Numbered from the stretch's first letter, positions 36,737 to 46,547 are shown. The stretch is 64,000 bases of DNA from CAVQUE01 sp046290435 (GCA_046290435.1 JBKAGO010000040.1:62001-126000), one strand, 5' to 3'. Numbers and translations: made by a program. The notes: a model not told the origin generated them from the sequence alone.

Positions 36737-39351
36737 GCGAGCTTCGCGATCCGGCCGCCCGCGAGCGCGGCCGCGGCCCAGTCGGCGACGGCCGCCCGGT
36801 CGATCTTGGAGTTGTGGCGACGGTCGACCGGCAGGGCAGGCACCACGAACACCGCAGCCACGTGGGTGTCGGTGACCGCCGAGACCGCGGCACGCACCGC
36901 CGCGGCCGAAGCCGCATCGGCGAGCGCGGGGCGGCGGGGCGCATCGTCGCGCTCGAGCACCAGCGCGACCGTCTGCACCCCCCGGGGACCCACACCGACG
37001 GCGGCGGCGCGCACGACGCCGGGCACCGACTCGGCTGCGAGCTCGAGCGACACCGGCATGACGGGCCCGTCGGCGGCGGTGATGACGTGGGCCAGACGCC
37101 CGCCGATCCAGAGTCCCCCGTCGTCGTCGAGCAGGCCGACGTCGCCGGTGCGATGCCAGCCCTGGGGGTGCGACGACGCGTGCTCGGTGTACCAGAGCCG
37201 GTCGTAGAAGGCCTTGCGATGCGGCGATGACACCAGCACCTCGCCCACGGTGCCGGGCGCATCGGACGGCTCGCCGACGGCGACGCCGAGATGGTCGATG
37301 GCGCTGATGGCCACCGTCACGCCCGGCGCTGGGCGACCGACCCGCACCCCGGCATCGCGTCGATGCACCGCAGCGGGCATCGACACCAGCTCGGCGAGGG
37401 AGATGTCGGCGACCGGGAGCATCTCGGTCATGCCGTAGGGGGTGTGCGCTTCGGCTGCGGGCATGACCGTCAGCGCCTGCTCGAGCAGCGTCGGGTTGAC
37501 CGGAGCCCCCGCGGACAACAGCAGCCGCACATCGGCGAGCGCCCGTCGGTGCCCGGCGGTGAGGCCGTCGGCGGTGGCGACGATGTTGACCAGCGCCGCG
37601 GGCGACGCGAACACGAGCGTGGGTTCGATGGCCGCTGCGGCGTCGCCGAGCGCGGCGGCGGTCAGCGTGCCGGGCCGGGTGACGTCCATGTCGGGCACCG
37701 CCGAGGCGATGCCGAGGGCCGGTCCGAACAACGCGAACGGTGCGAAGGCGGCGACGAGGCGGTCGTCGGGGCCGATGGCGTAGAGCTCGGCGATGAGGTC
37801 GCGCTGAGCCTGGAGCTGGTGGTGCCGATAGGCGACGCCCTTGGACGGACCGGTGGAGCCGGACGTGAACACGACGGCGGCGAGGTCGTCGTCGCCGGGC
37901 GGGGCCGCTGCGGCGGAGCTGCTGCCGAGCTCCTCGAGCTCCGCCACCGTGGTGACCACATCGAGCAGACGCCGTCGTGCAGGGGCGAGGTCGTCGACGG
38001 CGATGCGCCGTCCCGGCCACCGCAGCGCCTGCGCAGCGAGCAACCCCTTGGTGATGGCGATCAGATGATCGGGCGCCGCCGAGGCCAACGCCCGACTCAT
38101 GTTGCGCGGCCCCAGACCCGAGTCGACCAGCACCATGACCGCCCCCATGCGCCAGCAGGCGTAGAGGACGACCGTGAGATCGATGCCCGGCGGCACCAGG
38201 AGGGCGACACGATCGCCGGGCTCCACCCCGGCCTCGACCAGCCCGGCGGCGAGGTGTTCCACCCGGCGGTGCAGTTCGGCGAACGTGATGGTCGCGGCCT
38301 CGCCGTCGGCCAGTTCGACGACGGCCGTGCGATCGCCGTCGTCGCCGCGGTCGAGCGCCGCCCACAGCGGCGGGCGTGGCCGCCGGTCCGGCGCCGGCGG
38401 AGCCGCAGCAGCGCGGCCATCGAGGCCGTCGACCCACGCCCACACCGCTCCGGCGACGTCGGCGTCCTCGGGGACCATGTGGGCTGCCCCGACGAAACGG
38501 TGCACGTCTGCGTGCGGGAGCCGCGCCTCGAGATCGTGCAGGTACAGGTCGGAGAACACCTTGTCCTCGGGGCCCCACGCCAGCAGCACCGGCACCGACG
38601 CCAACGCTGCGAGCCCGTCGGCGATGGCGTCCAGCGCCGTCGCAGACGGGTGCTCGGGGTCGAGCGGGATGTCCTCGACGAACCCGGCGATGGCCTCGCG
38701 TCGATCCCGCGAGCAGTAGGGAGCGAGGTAGGCGTCGGCCACATCCGCTGCGGGACGCGGCCGCGACATCGCCAACGCCCCCCGGATGAACGTGGTGGTG
38801 TCGACGGTGACCCTGCGCAGCACCCCGGGAAGGCGGGCGGTGCGGATCAGCCCCGGCGCCGGCGAGCCCGGCGGCTGATGCACCGCGGTGTTGGTGAGCA
38901 CCACGCCGGCGAGCTGGTCACGGTGGGCCAGCGCCCACCCCAACGACACCGGCCCACCCCAGTCGTGGGCGACGGTGACGACCGGTCCGTCGAGGCCCAG
39001 CGCGTCGGTGAGCCCGCCGAGGTCCTCGATGCGGTCGGCGAGGCGGCGCCGGATGCCGGTGCGTTCGGAGAACCCCATGTCGAGCTGATCGACGGCCACG
39101 ACCCGCACCCCCTCGGGGGCCCGGGCCACCAGGTCGCGCCACAGGTAGGACCAGGTGGGATTGCCGTGGACCGCGAGCAGCGTCAGCTCGGAGCCGCCGG
39201 GTTCGTCGGCGCCGGCCGCAGAGTCGAGCACGTGCCAGGTGCACTGGTCGCCGCGGTGGTCGACGGCGGTGACCAGCCGAGACCACGACGGGTCGAGCCC
39301 GGCGAGCCCGGGCGGCGGCAGCTCTGCTGGGGCGACGGGCCGGCGTGTCAC
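36733..39351 (-). CDS. oleBC: OleBC fusion: alpha/beta-hydrolase (beta-lactone decarboxylase) plus AMP-ligase-like beta-lactone synthetase
   Basis: The 872-residue protein has two parts. Residues 1 to about 305 form a haloalkane-dehalogenase-like hydrolase with the nucleophile in VAHDWGGPVSLGW (OleB). From about 325 on is an ANL adenylating domain with VVFTSGSTGPSKGVAYRH, YGMTEMLPV and WHRTGDVGLLDDDG (OleC). OleC closes a beta-hydroxy acid to a beta-lactone, and OleB decarboxylates it to an alkene. The fusion is known from actinobacteria. GTG 39351 overlaps the oleA stop (GTGA); the longer frame upstream lies inside oleA. Confidence 0.9.
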   Translation of the reverse strand: MTRRPVAPAELPPPGLAGLDPSWSRLVTAVDHRGDQCTWHVLDSAAGADEPGGSELTLLAVHGNPTWSYLWRDLVARAPEGVRVVAVDQLDMGFSERTGIRRRLADRIEDLGGLTDALGLDGPVVTVAHDWGGPVSLGWALAHRDQLAGVVLTNTAVHQPPGSPAPGLIRTARLPGVLRRVTVDTTTFIRGALAMSRPRPAADVADAYLAPYCSRDRREAIAGFVEDIPLDPEHPSATALDAIADGLAALASVPVLLAWGPEDKVFSDLYLHDLEARLPHADVHRFVGAAHMVPEDADVAGAVWAWVDGLDGRAAAAPPAPDRRPRPPLWAALDRGDDGDRTAVVELADGEAATITFAELHRRVEHLAAGLVEAGVEPGDRVALLVPPGIDLTVVLYACWRMGAVMVLVDSGLGPRNMSRALASAAPDHLIAITKGLLAAQALRWPGRRIAVDDLAPARRRLLDVVTTVAELEELGSSSAAAAPPGDDDLAAVVFTSGSTGPSKGVAYRHHQLQAQRDLIAELYAIGPDDRLVAAFAPFALFGPALGIASAVPDMDVTRPGTLTAAALGDAAAAIEPTLVFASPAALVNIVATADGLTAGHRRALADVRLLLSAGAPVNPTLLEQALTVMPAAEAHTPYGMTEMLPVADISLAELVSMPAAVHRRDAGVRVGRPAPGVTVAISAIDHLGVAVGEPSDAPGTVGEVLVSSPHRKAFYDRLWYTEHASSHPQGWHRTGDVGLLDDDGGLWIGGRLAHVITAADGPVMPVSLELAAESVPGVVRAAAVGVGPRGVQTVALVLERDDAPRRPALADAASAAAVRAAVSAVTDTHVAAVFVVPALPVDRRHNSKIDRAAVADWAAAALAGGRIAKLA

Positions 39352-40367
39352 CAGAGCAGTTCGATGATCGAGGCGTTGAGCCCCGACCCGATACCCATGC
39401 ACAGCACCCGGTCGCCGGCGACGAAGGTGTCCTGCACCGACGCCATCGTGAACGGGATGGCCGCCGGACCGATGTTGCCGAACGTCGGAAACGTCATCGT
39501 CACCTTGTCGGCATCGAGACCCAGCACGTCGATCATCGCCTGGGTGTGGACCCGCGACACCTGATGGAGGATGTAGTGGTCGCAGTCGAGCCAGTCGTCT
39601 TTCTCGGCGTCGTCCCATGCGATCTTGGCCAGGTCGGTACCCGCGTCGAGCAGGGCCTTGGTGTCGGTGCGCATCTGCTCGAGCGACCCGACGCAGAGCT
39701 GGTGATGGACGGTGTCGGCCCGGAAGAACCCGCGCACGACCTTGTGGCTGCCGGGGTTCTCGGAGTGCCGTCCGATGACCGTCGCGGCCGAGCCCGAGCC
39801 GAGCGTCAGCGACGCGAAGTTCTCGAAGAGGTCCTCGATGGTGGCCTCGGGATCGTCGAGGCGCGCGACGGTGTTGTCGAGGATCTCGCGGATGCCCTCA
39901 CCGTCGACCACCAGCGCGTAGTCGATCTGGCCCGCGGTGATGATCGCGCCGGCCAGATGGATGCCGTTGAGGAACCCCAGGCAGGCGTTGCTGATGTCGA
40001 AGTTGATGCACGTGGACGGCAGACCCAACAGGTCGTGCACGGTGACGGCGCTCGACGGCTCGAGCCGCTCGCGGCACACCGACGTGTCGATCAGCATCCC
40101 GATGCGGTCGCGGTCCACGCCGGCGGCGGTCAGCGCCTTCTCGGCGGCGGCGGCAGCCGCGTCCATGAACGAGAACCCTTCGGGCCAGCGACGGCGCTCG
40201 TCGATGCCGGCGAGGGTCTGCAGCAGACCCGGCTTGGCGCCGACCCGTTCGTAGAAGCCCGCCAGGCGACGATCGATGTCGTCGGAGGTGACGACCTCCG
40301 GGGCCTCGCACGAGGCGAGGGAGACGACGGCGACGTCGTCGAAGGAGAAGTTGAAGTTCCCGGTCAT
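39348..40367 (-). CDS. oleA: Thiolase-fold acyl-CoA condensing enzyme, OleA-like
   Basis: The 339-residue KAS III-like enzyme has the nucleophile C129 (DISNACLGFLNG), a catalytic histidine in YILHQVSRVHT, an asparagine in FPTFGNIGPAA, and the end GIGSGLNASIIELLW. OleA joins two acyl-CoAs head to head into a beta-keto acid. It is the first gene of oleA-oleBC-oleD. All three overlap by 4 bp, so they should be made in fixed ratio. Confidence 0.9.
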   Translation of the reverse strand: MTGNFNFSFDDVAVVSLASCEAPEVVTSDDIDRRLAGFYERVGAKPGLLQTLAGIDERRRWPEGFSFMDAAAAAAEKALTAAGVDRDRIGMLIDTSVCRERLEPSSAVTVHDLLGLPSTCINFDISNACLGFLNGIHLAGAIITAGQIDYALVVDGEGIREILDNTVARLDDPEATIEDLFENFASLTLGSGSAATVIGRHSENPGSHKVVRGFFRADTVHHQLCVGSLEQMRTDTKALLDAGTDLAKIAWDDAEKDDWLDCDHYILHQVSRVHTQAMIDVLGLDADKVTMTFPTFGNIGPAAIPFTMASVQDTFVAGDRVLCMGIGSGLNASIIELLW

Positions 40368-40448
40368 CGGGCCCCTATCCAGTCGAGCGATCCCAGAGTC
40401 TCGCGCAGAACGGGCCGGATTCCTCTCCTCCAACGGCGCCGAGACGGT

Positions 40449-41528
40449 TCAGGCCGTGATCTCGGCGAGCGTGGCGAGGAAGCGGTCGTTCTCGGCAGGG
40501 CTGCCGATGGTCACCCGGATGCCCTCGCCGGTGAAGGGTCGGGTCACCACGCCACGTCGTTCGAGCGCCAGGTAGACGTCGTCGGTCGAGGCCCCGAACG
40601 GCAGGTACACGAAGTTGGCCTGTGCGTCGGGGAGCTCCCACCCCGACGACTGCAGCGCCGCGACCACCCGGGCGCGCTCGCCGAGCACCGCGCCCACACG
40701 GGCGGCGATCTCGGCGCCGGCCTCGAGGGTCGCGAGCGCCGCGGCCTGGGCGACGGCGTTGACGGCGAAGGGCGCCAGCGTCTTGTCGACGTCGGCGATG
40801 AGCTCGGGATGGCCGATGGCGTAGCCGAAGCGGAGCCCGGCCAGGCCCTGAGCTTTCGACAGGGTCCGGGTGACCACCACGTTCGGATACGCCGGGACGA
40901 GGTCGAGGACCGGGTCGCCGAAGGCCGGATCGACGAACTCGCGGTAGGCCTCGTCGACGACGACCACGACGTCGTCGCCGACGGCCTCGACGAGCGCGCC
41001 GATGGCCTTGGTGGAGACCGCCGTGCCCGTGGGGTTGTTCGGCGTGGCGAGCAGGACGAGCTTGGTGGCGTCGGTGACGGCCGCGGCCACCGCATCGAGA
41101 TCGAAGGCGTGATCGACGAGGTCGACGGTGACCGCCGTCGCTCCCATGAGCTGGGTGTAGACGGGGTACGCCTCGAACGAGCGCCACGGGTAGACCACGT
41201 GGTCGCCAGGGTCGACATAGGTGAGGAAGAGCTGCTGGAGCAGCCCGACCGATCCACAACCCACGGTGACGGATTCGGCGGCGACACCGAGCGTGTCGGC
41301 GAGGCGCTCGCGCACGGCGGTGGCCCGATGATCGGCGTAGCGGTTGGAACCGGCGATCGCCGCCGCGGCGGCCTCGACGATCGATGGCAGCGGCGGCCAG
41401 GGATTCTCGTTGGACGCCAACTTGATGGCGTCGACGATGCCGTGTTCGGCCTCGGCCTGCGCTGCGCCCTTGCCGGGTCGATACGCCGGCAGGTTCTGCA
41501 CCGCCGGGCGGGGACGGCCGATGCTCAT
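40449..41528 (-). CDS. hisC: Histidinol-phosphate aminotransferase family enzyme
   Basis: The 359-residue fold-type I aminotransferase has IKLASNENPWPP, LLATPNNPTGTAVS, VVVVDEAYREFVD and the PLP lysine in TRTLSKAQGLAGLRFGYAIG. These mark the HisC clade. HisC makes histidinol phosphate; some relatives act on aromatic amino acids. It is fused by ATGA overlap to aroQ rather than to other his genes, which leaves room for a role in aromatic amino acid metabolism. Confidence 0.88.
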   Translation of the reverse strand: MSIGRPRPAVQNLPAYRPGKGAAQAEAEHGIVDAIKLASNENPWPPLPSIVEAAAAAIAGSNRYADHRATAVRERLADTLGVAAESVTVGCGSVGLLQQLFLTYVDPGDHVVYPWRSFEAYPVYTQLMGATAVTVDLVDHAFDLDAVAAAVTDATKLVLLATPNNPTGTAVSTKAIGALVEAVGDDVVVVVDEAYREFVDPAFGDPVLDLVPAYPNVVVTRTLSKAQGLAGLRFGYAIGHPELIADVDKTLAPFAVNAVAQAAALATLEAGAEIAARVGAVLGERARVVAALQSSGWELPDAQANFVYLPFGASTDDVYLALERRGVVTRPFTGEGIRVTIGSPAENDRFLATLAEITA

Positions 41529-41968
41529 GGCCGGTCGAGGTGCGCCAGCAGCGCGTCGACCGCGAGGCGATAGCCGACGGGGCCGAAGCCGCCGATGGTG
41601 CCGAGGCAGACGGCGCTGACGAGCGATCGGTGCCGGAAGCGCTCGCGGGCGTGGACATTGGAGAGGTGCACCTCGACCACCGGCACGTCGACCGCGGCGA
41701 TGGCATCGCGCAACGCGACGCTGGTGTGGGTGTAGCCCCCGGGGTTGAGGACGATCCCGTCGGCCCAGGTGCGGGCGTCGTGGATGGCGTCGATGAGGCC
41801 GCCCTCGGCGTTGGACTGGGCGTCGCGGATCTCGACCCGGTGGGCGTCGAGGGCGTTGCGGAGCTCGCCGATGATGTCGGCGAGGCTGGCGGCGCCGTAG
41901 ACCGACGGCTCGCGTTCGCCCAGCAGGTTGAGGTTCGGTCCGTTGAGGATCAGGATCGATCGCGTCAC
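41525..41968 (-). CDS. aroQ: Type II 3-dehydroquinate dehydratase
   Basis: The 147-residue enzyme has every active-site segment of the family: ILNGPNLNLLGEREPSVYG, NPGGYTHTSVALRDA, EVHLSNVHARERFRHRS and the late GFGPVGYRLA. It removes water from 3-dehydroquinate in the shikimate pathway. GTG 41968 is the only start near the conserved N-terminus. Its stop overlaps the hisC start by 4 bp. Confidence 0.95.
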   Translation of the reverse strand: MTRSILILNGPNLNLLGEREPSVYGAASLADIIGELRNALDAHRVEIRDAQSNAEGGLIDAIHDARTWADGIVLNPGGYTHTSVALRDAIAAVDVPVVEVHLSNVHARERFRHRSLVSAVCLGTIGGFGPVGYRLAVDALLAHLDRP

Positions 41969-42085
41969 AGGCCGCAGGCTAACGGCGATCGACCGACCGG
42001 AGCCGGACCGCCGGGGTGAGCGGCGGCAGCGCGGTCGCGAGCGGCCTCGGCGGCGGGGCCTCGGCGGTGGGGGGCACGGGCTGGG

Positions 42086-42091
42086 TACGAT
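42086..42091 (+). promoter_or_regulatory. -10 box for a possibly leaderless MFS transporter mRNA
   Basis: TACGAT ends 8 nt before GTG 42100. The position suggests that transcription starts at or next to the start codon. Confidence 0.4.
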
Positions 42092-42099
42092 CGGCGACG

Positions 42100-43545
42100 G
42101 TGGTCGTCCCCGAGGCATACCGGTCCCGTGTGGCCGTGGTCTACATCCTGAGTCTGTTCATCCAGATCATGGACACGACGATCGTCAACATCGCCGTCCC
42201 CACCCTGGCCGACGAGTTCGGTGTCGACTCCACCGACGTCGAGTGGGCGATCATCGGGTTCGCGCTGGCGCTCGCCGCGGTCATCCCGATCGCCGGCTGG
42301 TTGGGTGACCGGTTCGGGACCCGTCGTGTCTTCCTCTTCGCCGTAGCGGGCTTCGTGGCTTCCTCGATGCTGTGTGGCGCCGCGCAGACCCTCGACCAGC
42401 TGATCGCGGCCCGGGTGTTCCAGGGACTGTTCGCCGGGCTGATCACCCCGATCGGCTCGGCGATGCTGTTCCGTGCCTACCCCCTGGAGGAGCGGGCCAA
42501 GGCCTCGGCCGCCGTGGTCGGCGTGGCGGTGATCGCCCCGGCGATCGGACCGGTCCTGGGCGGGGTCATCATCGAGACGCTGTCGTGGCGGTGGATCTTC
42601 TTCGTCAACATCCCCGTCGGTGGCGCGGCGCTGGCGCTGGGCATCTCCTGGTTGCGCGAGGAGGTCGTCGGCGTCACCGGCGGCGTGGACTGGGTCGGGC
42701 TCGTGCTGTCGTCGGCGGGCCTCGGCCTGCTGCTGGTCGGGGTCTCCGAAGGCCCGTCGCAGGGGTGGGACTCGCCGTGGGTGGTCGGCGCCCTGGTGGT
42801 GGGCGCACTGTCGCTGGTGGCGCTCGTGGTGGTCGAGACCCGCATCGAACATCCCGTGCTGGCGCTGCGCCTGTTCGGCGACCGGCTGTTCCGCGCCATC
42901 AACCTGACGTCGTTCCCGGCATACATGGGCTTCTTCAGCCTCATCTTCCTGCTGCCCATCTTCTTGCAGCAGGTGGGCGAGCACTCGGCGCTCGTCACCG
43001 GGCTCACCCTGCTGGGCCAGCCGATCGGCATCATCATCAGCTCCCAGGTCGCCGGCAAGTGGTTGTACGGACGGTTCGGGCCGCGGCCGCTGCTGCTGGC
43101 GGGGCTGGCCGCGTCGCTGGTGGTGGGCCTGTGGTTCGTCACCGTCGACGAGACGACCCACCTGGGTGCGATCGCGGCGGTCATGTTCCTGCGGGGCCTG
43201 GCCATGGGCATGGTGTTCATCCCGATCCAGACCGCCACCTACGCCACCATCTCGTTGCCGGACATGGGGCGGGCGACGTCGCTGTTCAACACCCAGCGCC
43301 AGGCCGCAGTGGGCGCCGGCGTGGCCGTGGTGGCCACGGTGCTGTCGGCGCTGGTGACCTCGGTCGACCCGCCGGCCGAGGGGGGCGCCCCCACCGCCGA
43401 CCGGGTGGCGGCATTCCACGCCGCGTTCGGTGTCAGCGCCGGGCTGTTCGCCCTCGCGGCGGTGGCGGCGTGGTTCATCGTCAACGAGGACGCCCGACCG
43501 ACCATGAACCGGATCGCGGCCCCCACAGGGGCGCATGACCGGTGA
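42100..43545 (+). CDS. MFS transporter, DHA2 family (14 membrane segments)
   Basis: The 481-residue membrane protein begins its first membrane segment near residue 12 (VYILSLFIQIMDTTIVNIAVPTLA). It carries the DHA2 motifs WLGDRFGTRR, RVFQGLFAGLITPIGSAML and GPVLGGVIIETLSWRWIFFVNIP. Such proteins export drugs or lipophilic compounds by proton antiport. GTG 42100 gives the usual short N-terminus and follows a -10 box. GTG 42016 would add 28 low-complexity residues. It is divergent from aroQ and is followed by purU after 25 bp. Confidence 0.88.
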   Translation: MVVPEAYRSRVAVVYILSLFIQIMDTTIVNIAVPTLADEFGVDSTDVEWAIIGFALALAAVIPIAGWLGDRFGTRRVFLFAVAGFVASSMLCGAAQTLDQLIAARVFQGLFAGLITPIGSAMLFRAYPLEERAKASAAVVGVAVIAPAIGPVLGGVIIETLSWRWIFFVNIPVGGAALALGISWLREEVVGVTGGVDWVGLVLSSAGLGLLLVGVSEGPSQGWDSPWVVGALVVGALSLVALVVVETRIEHPVLALRLFGDRLFRAINLTSFPAYMGFFSLIFLLPIFLQQVGEHSALVTGLTLLGQPIGIIISSQVAGKWLYGRFGPRPLLLAGLAASLVVGLWFVTVDETTHLGAIAAVMFLRGLAMGMVFIPIQTATYATISLPDMGRATSLFNTQRQAAVGAGVAVVATVLSALVTSVDPPAEGGAPTADRVAAFHAAFGVSAGLFALAAVAAWFIVNEDARPTMNRIAAPTGAHDR

Positions 43546-43556
43546 GCGTCGGCCGG

Positions 43557-43562
43557 TACCCT
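43557..43562 (+). promoter_or_regulatory. -10 box for a possibly leaderless purU mRNA
   Basis: TACCCT lies 8 nt before ATG 43571, in the 25-bp gap after the MFS gene. No ribosome site is seen, which fits leaderless translation. Confidence 0.4.
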
Positions 43563-43570
43563 CCCGCGCC

Positions 43571-44416
43571 ATGACGACACGTCATGTCCTCACCCTGACC
43601 TGCCCCGACCGGCCCGGCATCGTCCACGGCGTCTGCAGCGCGCTGCTCGACGTCGACGCCAACATCGTCGACAACCACCAGTTCGGCGACGCCGACTCGG
43701 GCACGTTCTGCATGCGCACCGTGTTCGACGCCGCAGCCCCCGAAGCGGCCGTCGCCGACGTCGTCGGCGCGGCGCTCACCGGGTTCGGGGGCCACCACAC
43801 CCTGCGCCGCCTCGACGACCGCCCCCGGGTGATGGTGATGGTCTCGAAGTACGACCACTGCCTGGTGGACCTCATCTACCGCTGGGAGACCGGCGCGCTG
43901 CCGGTCGAGTTGTCCGTCGTCGTGTCGAACCATCCCGACCTCGGCGACCTCGTGCGCGGCCACGGCATCGAGTTCGTGCACCTCCCGGTCACCGCCGCCA
44001 CGAAGGCCACCCAGGAGGCGGCGGTGCTCGACCTGGTGCGCGAACGATCCATCGACCTGGTGGTCCTGGCCCGCTACATGCAGATCCTCTCCGACGATCT
44101 CTGCCGTCACCTCGAGGGGCGGGCCATCAACATCCACCACTCGTTCCTGCCGGGGTTCAAGGGAGCGAAGCCCTACCACCAGGCCCACGAACGGGGCGTG
44201 AAGCTGGTCGGGGCCACGGCCCACTTCGTCACCGCGGACCTCGACGAGGGCCCGATCATCGAACAGGACGTCGCCCGGGTGACCCACGCCCACCGTGCCG
44301 ACGAGCTCGTCCGGCTGGGTCAGGACATCGAGCGCATGGTGTTGTCGCGGGCGGTGCGTTGGTGGGCCGAGGACCGGGTGCTGCGCGTCGGCGACCGCAC
44401 CGTGGTGTTCGGCTGA
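43571..44416 (+). CDS. purU: Formyltetrahydrofolate deformylase
   Basis: The 281-residue protein has an N-terminal ACT domain (about 1-80; LTLTCPDRPGIVHGVCSALL). A formyltransferase-like domain follows with SNHPDLGDLV, LARYMQILS, the catalytic NIHHSFLPGFKGAKPYHQA, and a later conserved D in TADLDEGPIIEQD. It hydrolyses 10-formyl-THF to formate and THF, which supplies formate and balances one-carbon units. Length and motif order are normal. Confidence 0.94.
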   Translation: MTTRHVLTLTCPDRPGIVHGVCSALLDVDANIVDNHQFGDADSGTFCMRTVFDAAAPEAAVADVVGAALTGFGGHHTLRRLDDRPRVMVMVSKYDHCLVDLIYRWETGALPVELSVVVSNHPDLGDLVRGHGIEFVHLPVTAATKATQEAAVLDLVRERSIDLVVLARYMQILSDDLCRHLEGRAINIHHSFLPGFKGAKPYHQAHERGVKLVGATAHFVTADLDEGPIIEQDVARVTHAHRADELVRLGQDIERMVLSRAVRWWAEDRVLRVGDRTVVFG

Positions 44417-44429
44417 GCCCGGATCGGGA

Positions 44430-45491
44430 TCAGTTCGCCTGCGACGCCGCTGCCGCGGGACGGGCCCGCAACAAGGTGTACGCGAGCAACCCCCCGGGGA
44501 TGGGCAGCCAGTAGTGCACCATCCGGTAGGCCGCGATGCCGAGGAAGACCGGCGAGGTCGCAGCACCGAAGCCGATCAGCACGATGGCAAGGGTGGTCTC
44601 GGTGATGCCCAGCGAGCCCGGGGTGATGGGCACCATGGCCACGACGTTGGCGACGCCGAACGCCACCAGCACCCACAGCGGCGAGACGTCGGCGCCGAAG
44701 GCCACGAGGAACACCCACAGCGACGCGGCGTCGGTCAACCAGTTGGCCATGGCCCAGCCGGTTGTCCGCACGACGGTACGCGGGTCCGAGCGCAGCTGAT
44801 CGAGGCGGCCACAGGCCGATGCGATGCCCTCGGCGGCACGGTCACGGCCGATGCGCAGCTTGTTGGCCACGGCGACGAGGATGCGGGTGGTGGCGTCGCG
44901 ACGGCCGTAGAGGCCCCACAGCACGAAGGCGACGATGGCGAGGAACACCAGCCCGAAGCCGCCGGCCAGGTACAAACCGGACCGCAGCGCCGGTGAGATG
45001 CCGCTCAGCGGCGCCGCGATCAGCATCGCCGGCCACAGGATGACCTGCAGGACCAGCGCCGAGCCGACGGCCTGCACGCCCATGGCGAACGCGATGTCGC
45101 CGCGGCCGAGGCCCTCGCGGACCAACAACTTGTAGGCGACCGCCGCACCGGCGGCCATGCCGAGGGGCGCCACCCGGTTGACGCCGACGGAGCTGACGAC
45201 GACGCCGAACTGCCGGGCGAGCCGCGGCCGCCCCGTGCGGGGCAGCAGGTTGCGGGTGACCTGCGCGTAGGCGAGTAGCGCCGCCACGCCCAACGCGGTG
45301 CCGAGCAGCACCAGCGGCGGCGAGACGTCGTCGATGCGATGGAGGACCCTGCCGGTGTCGCCGAGGCGGGGGACGACCAGCCAGTACACCGCAGCTGCGA
45401 GCGCGGCGATCTGCACGAGGAGAACGCTGCGTCGACGTCGGCGACGCGCCACGGGTTGCTCGGCCGTCTCTGTCAGCTCGGCTGTATCCAT
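44430..45491 (-). CDS. Lysylphosphatidylglycerol synthase transmembrane-region (UPF0104-like) membrane protein
   Basis: The 353-residue protein has about eight hydrophobic segments after a basic N-terminus (ARRRRRRSVLL). It has the family's VNRVAPLGMAAGAAVAYKLL and PITPGSLGITETTLAIVLIGFG signatures. The family includes the flippase half of MprF and related glycolipid or isoprenoid flippases. It has no soluble synthetase domain. ATG 45491 has GGAG upstream. The gene converges on purU with a 13-bp gap. Confidence 0.8.
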   Translation of the reverse strand: MDTAELTETAEQPVARRRRRRSVLLVQIAALAAAVYWLVVPRLGDTGRVLHRIDDVSPPLVLLGTALGVAALLAYAQVTRNLLPRTGRPRLARQFGVVVSSVGVNRVAPLGMAAGAAVAYKLLVREGLGRGDIAFAMGVQAVGSALVLQVILWPAMLIAAPLSGISPALRSGLYLAGGFGLVFLAIVAFVLWGLYGRRDATTRILVAVANKLRIGRDRAAEGIASACGRLDQLRSDPRTVVRTTGWAMANWLTDAASLWVFLVAFGADVSPLWVLVAFGVANVVAMVPITPGSLGITETTLAIVLIGFGAATSPVFLGIAAYRMVHYWLPIPGGLLAYTLLRARPAAAASQAN

Positions 45492-45683
45492 GATTGCTCC
45501 AACCGCCGACCGGCCGTACACCCCCGGGTGATGCCTCTGGCGGCACATCCCCATCGGCGGTCAGCCTCCCGACGTTACCAGTGGACCGACCAGACGTCGA
45601 TGGCACCGATCGGTGACACCGATCCCGTCGGCCTCGATGTGCCACCATGCGGGTCGGTCGAAACACATCGAGGGGGATTCGCC

Positions 45684-46547
45684 GTGAAGTTCGGACTGGC
45701 GTTCGCGAGCAGTGTGGGGGGTGACCCGGCATCGGCCATCGAGCTCTGCCGGCGAGCCGAGGATCTCGGCTTCGAATCGGTGTGGGGCGGCGAACACGTC
45801 ATCCTGCCCAGCTCGATCGAGTCGCGCTATCCCTACACCGCCGACGGCAAGATCCCCGCGACACCCGACACGCCCATCCCGGATCCGCTGATCTGGCTCG
45901 CGTACGTCGCCGCAGCGGCACCGACGCTCCGGTTGGGCACGTGCATCCTGATCCTGCCCCAACGCAACCCGGTGGTCCTCGCGAAGGAGCTCGCCACGCT
46001 CGACCACCTCAGCGGCGGGCGGGTCGAGCTCGGCATCGGCGTCGGTTGGCTCCGCGAGGAGTTCGACGCGTTGGGTGTGCCGTGGGAGCGACGCGGGGCC
46101 CGCACCGACGAATATGTCGCCGCGCTGCGGACCCTGTGGTCGGGGCCCGAGGTCGAGTTCCACGGCGAGTTCGTCGACTTCGACCCCGTCACGTGCAGCC
46201 CCCGGCCGCCAGGGGGGACCATCCCGATCATGGTCGGCGGCGACACCTCGGCCGCCATACGCCGCGCCGCACGTCTCGGCGACTCCTACTATCCGGGCAC
46301 CGGCGACCTCGACGAGCTCGCCCGCCTGATCGCCGAGCTTCGTGACGCCACCGAGGCTGCCGGCCGCGACCGTGACGCCGTGGCGGTCAACGCCATGTTC
46401 AGCACGCACATGGACGATCCCGCCCGAGGCGTCGAAGCGCTGGCCGAGCGCGGTGTGGACCGGGCCATGGTGCCGGCCTTCTTCTTCGCCGGACCCGACG
46501 GGCTCGATCGCCTCGAAGCCTTCGCCGGCGCGGCAGGCATCGGCTGA
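45684..46547 (+). CDS. LLM-class, probably F420-dependent oxidoreductase
   Basis: The 287-residue luciferase-like barrel protein starts MKFGLAFASS and has FESVWGGEHVILP, LGTCILILPQRNPVVLAKELATLDHLSGGRVELGIG split over the core strands, and IPIMVGGDT. It resembles the TIGR03619-type probable F420-dependent group common in actinobacteria; that label is from memory. GAGGGGGA precedes GTG 45684. It is not in a clear operon, and the substrate is unknown. Confidence 0.82.
   Translation: MKFGLAFASSVGGDPASAIELCRRAEDLGFESVWGGEHVILPSSIESRYPYTADGKIPATPDTPIPDPLIWLAYVAAAAPTLRLGTCILILPQRNPVVLAKELATLDHLSGGRVELGIGVGWLREEFDALGVPWERRGARTDEYVAALRTLWSGPEVEFHGEFVDFDPVTCSPRPPGGTIPIMVGGDTSAAIRRAARLGDSYYPGTGDLDELARLIAELRDATEAAGRDRDAVAVNAMFSTHMDDPARGVEALAERGVDRAMVPAFFFAGPDGLDRLEAFAGAAGIG

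Noticed and set aside
37291..39564. Long plus-strand open frame opposite oleBC
   Set aside because: It is a shadow of the oleBC gene with His/Arg/Gly-rich composition and no family motif.
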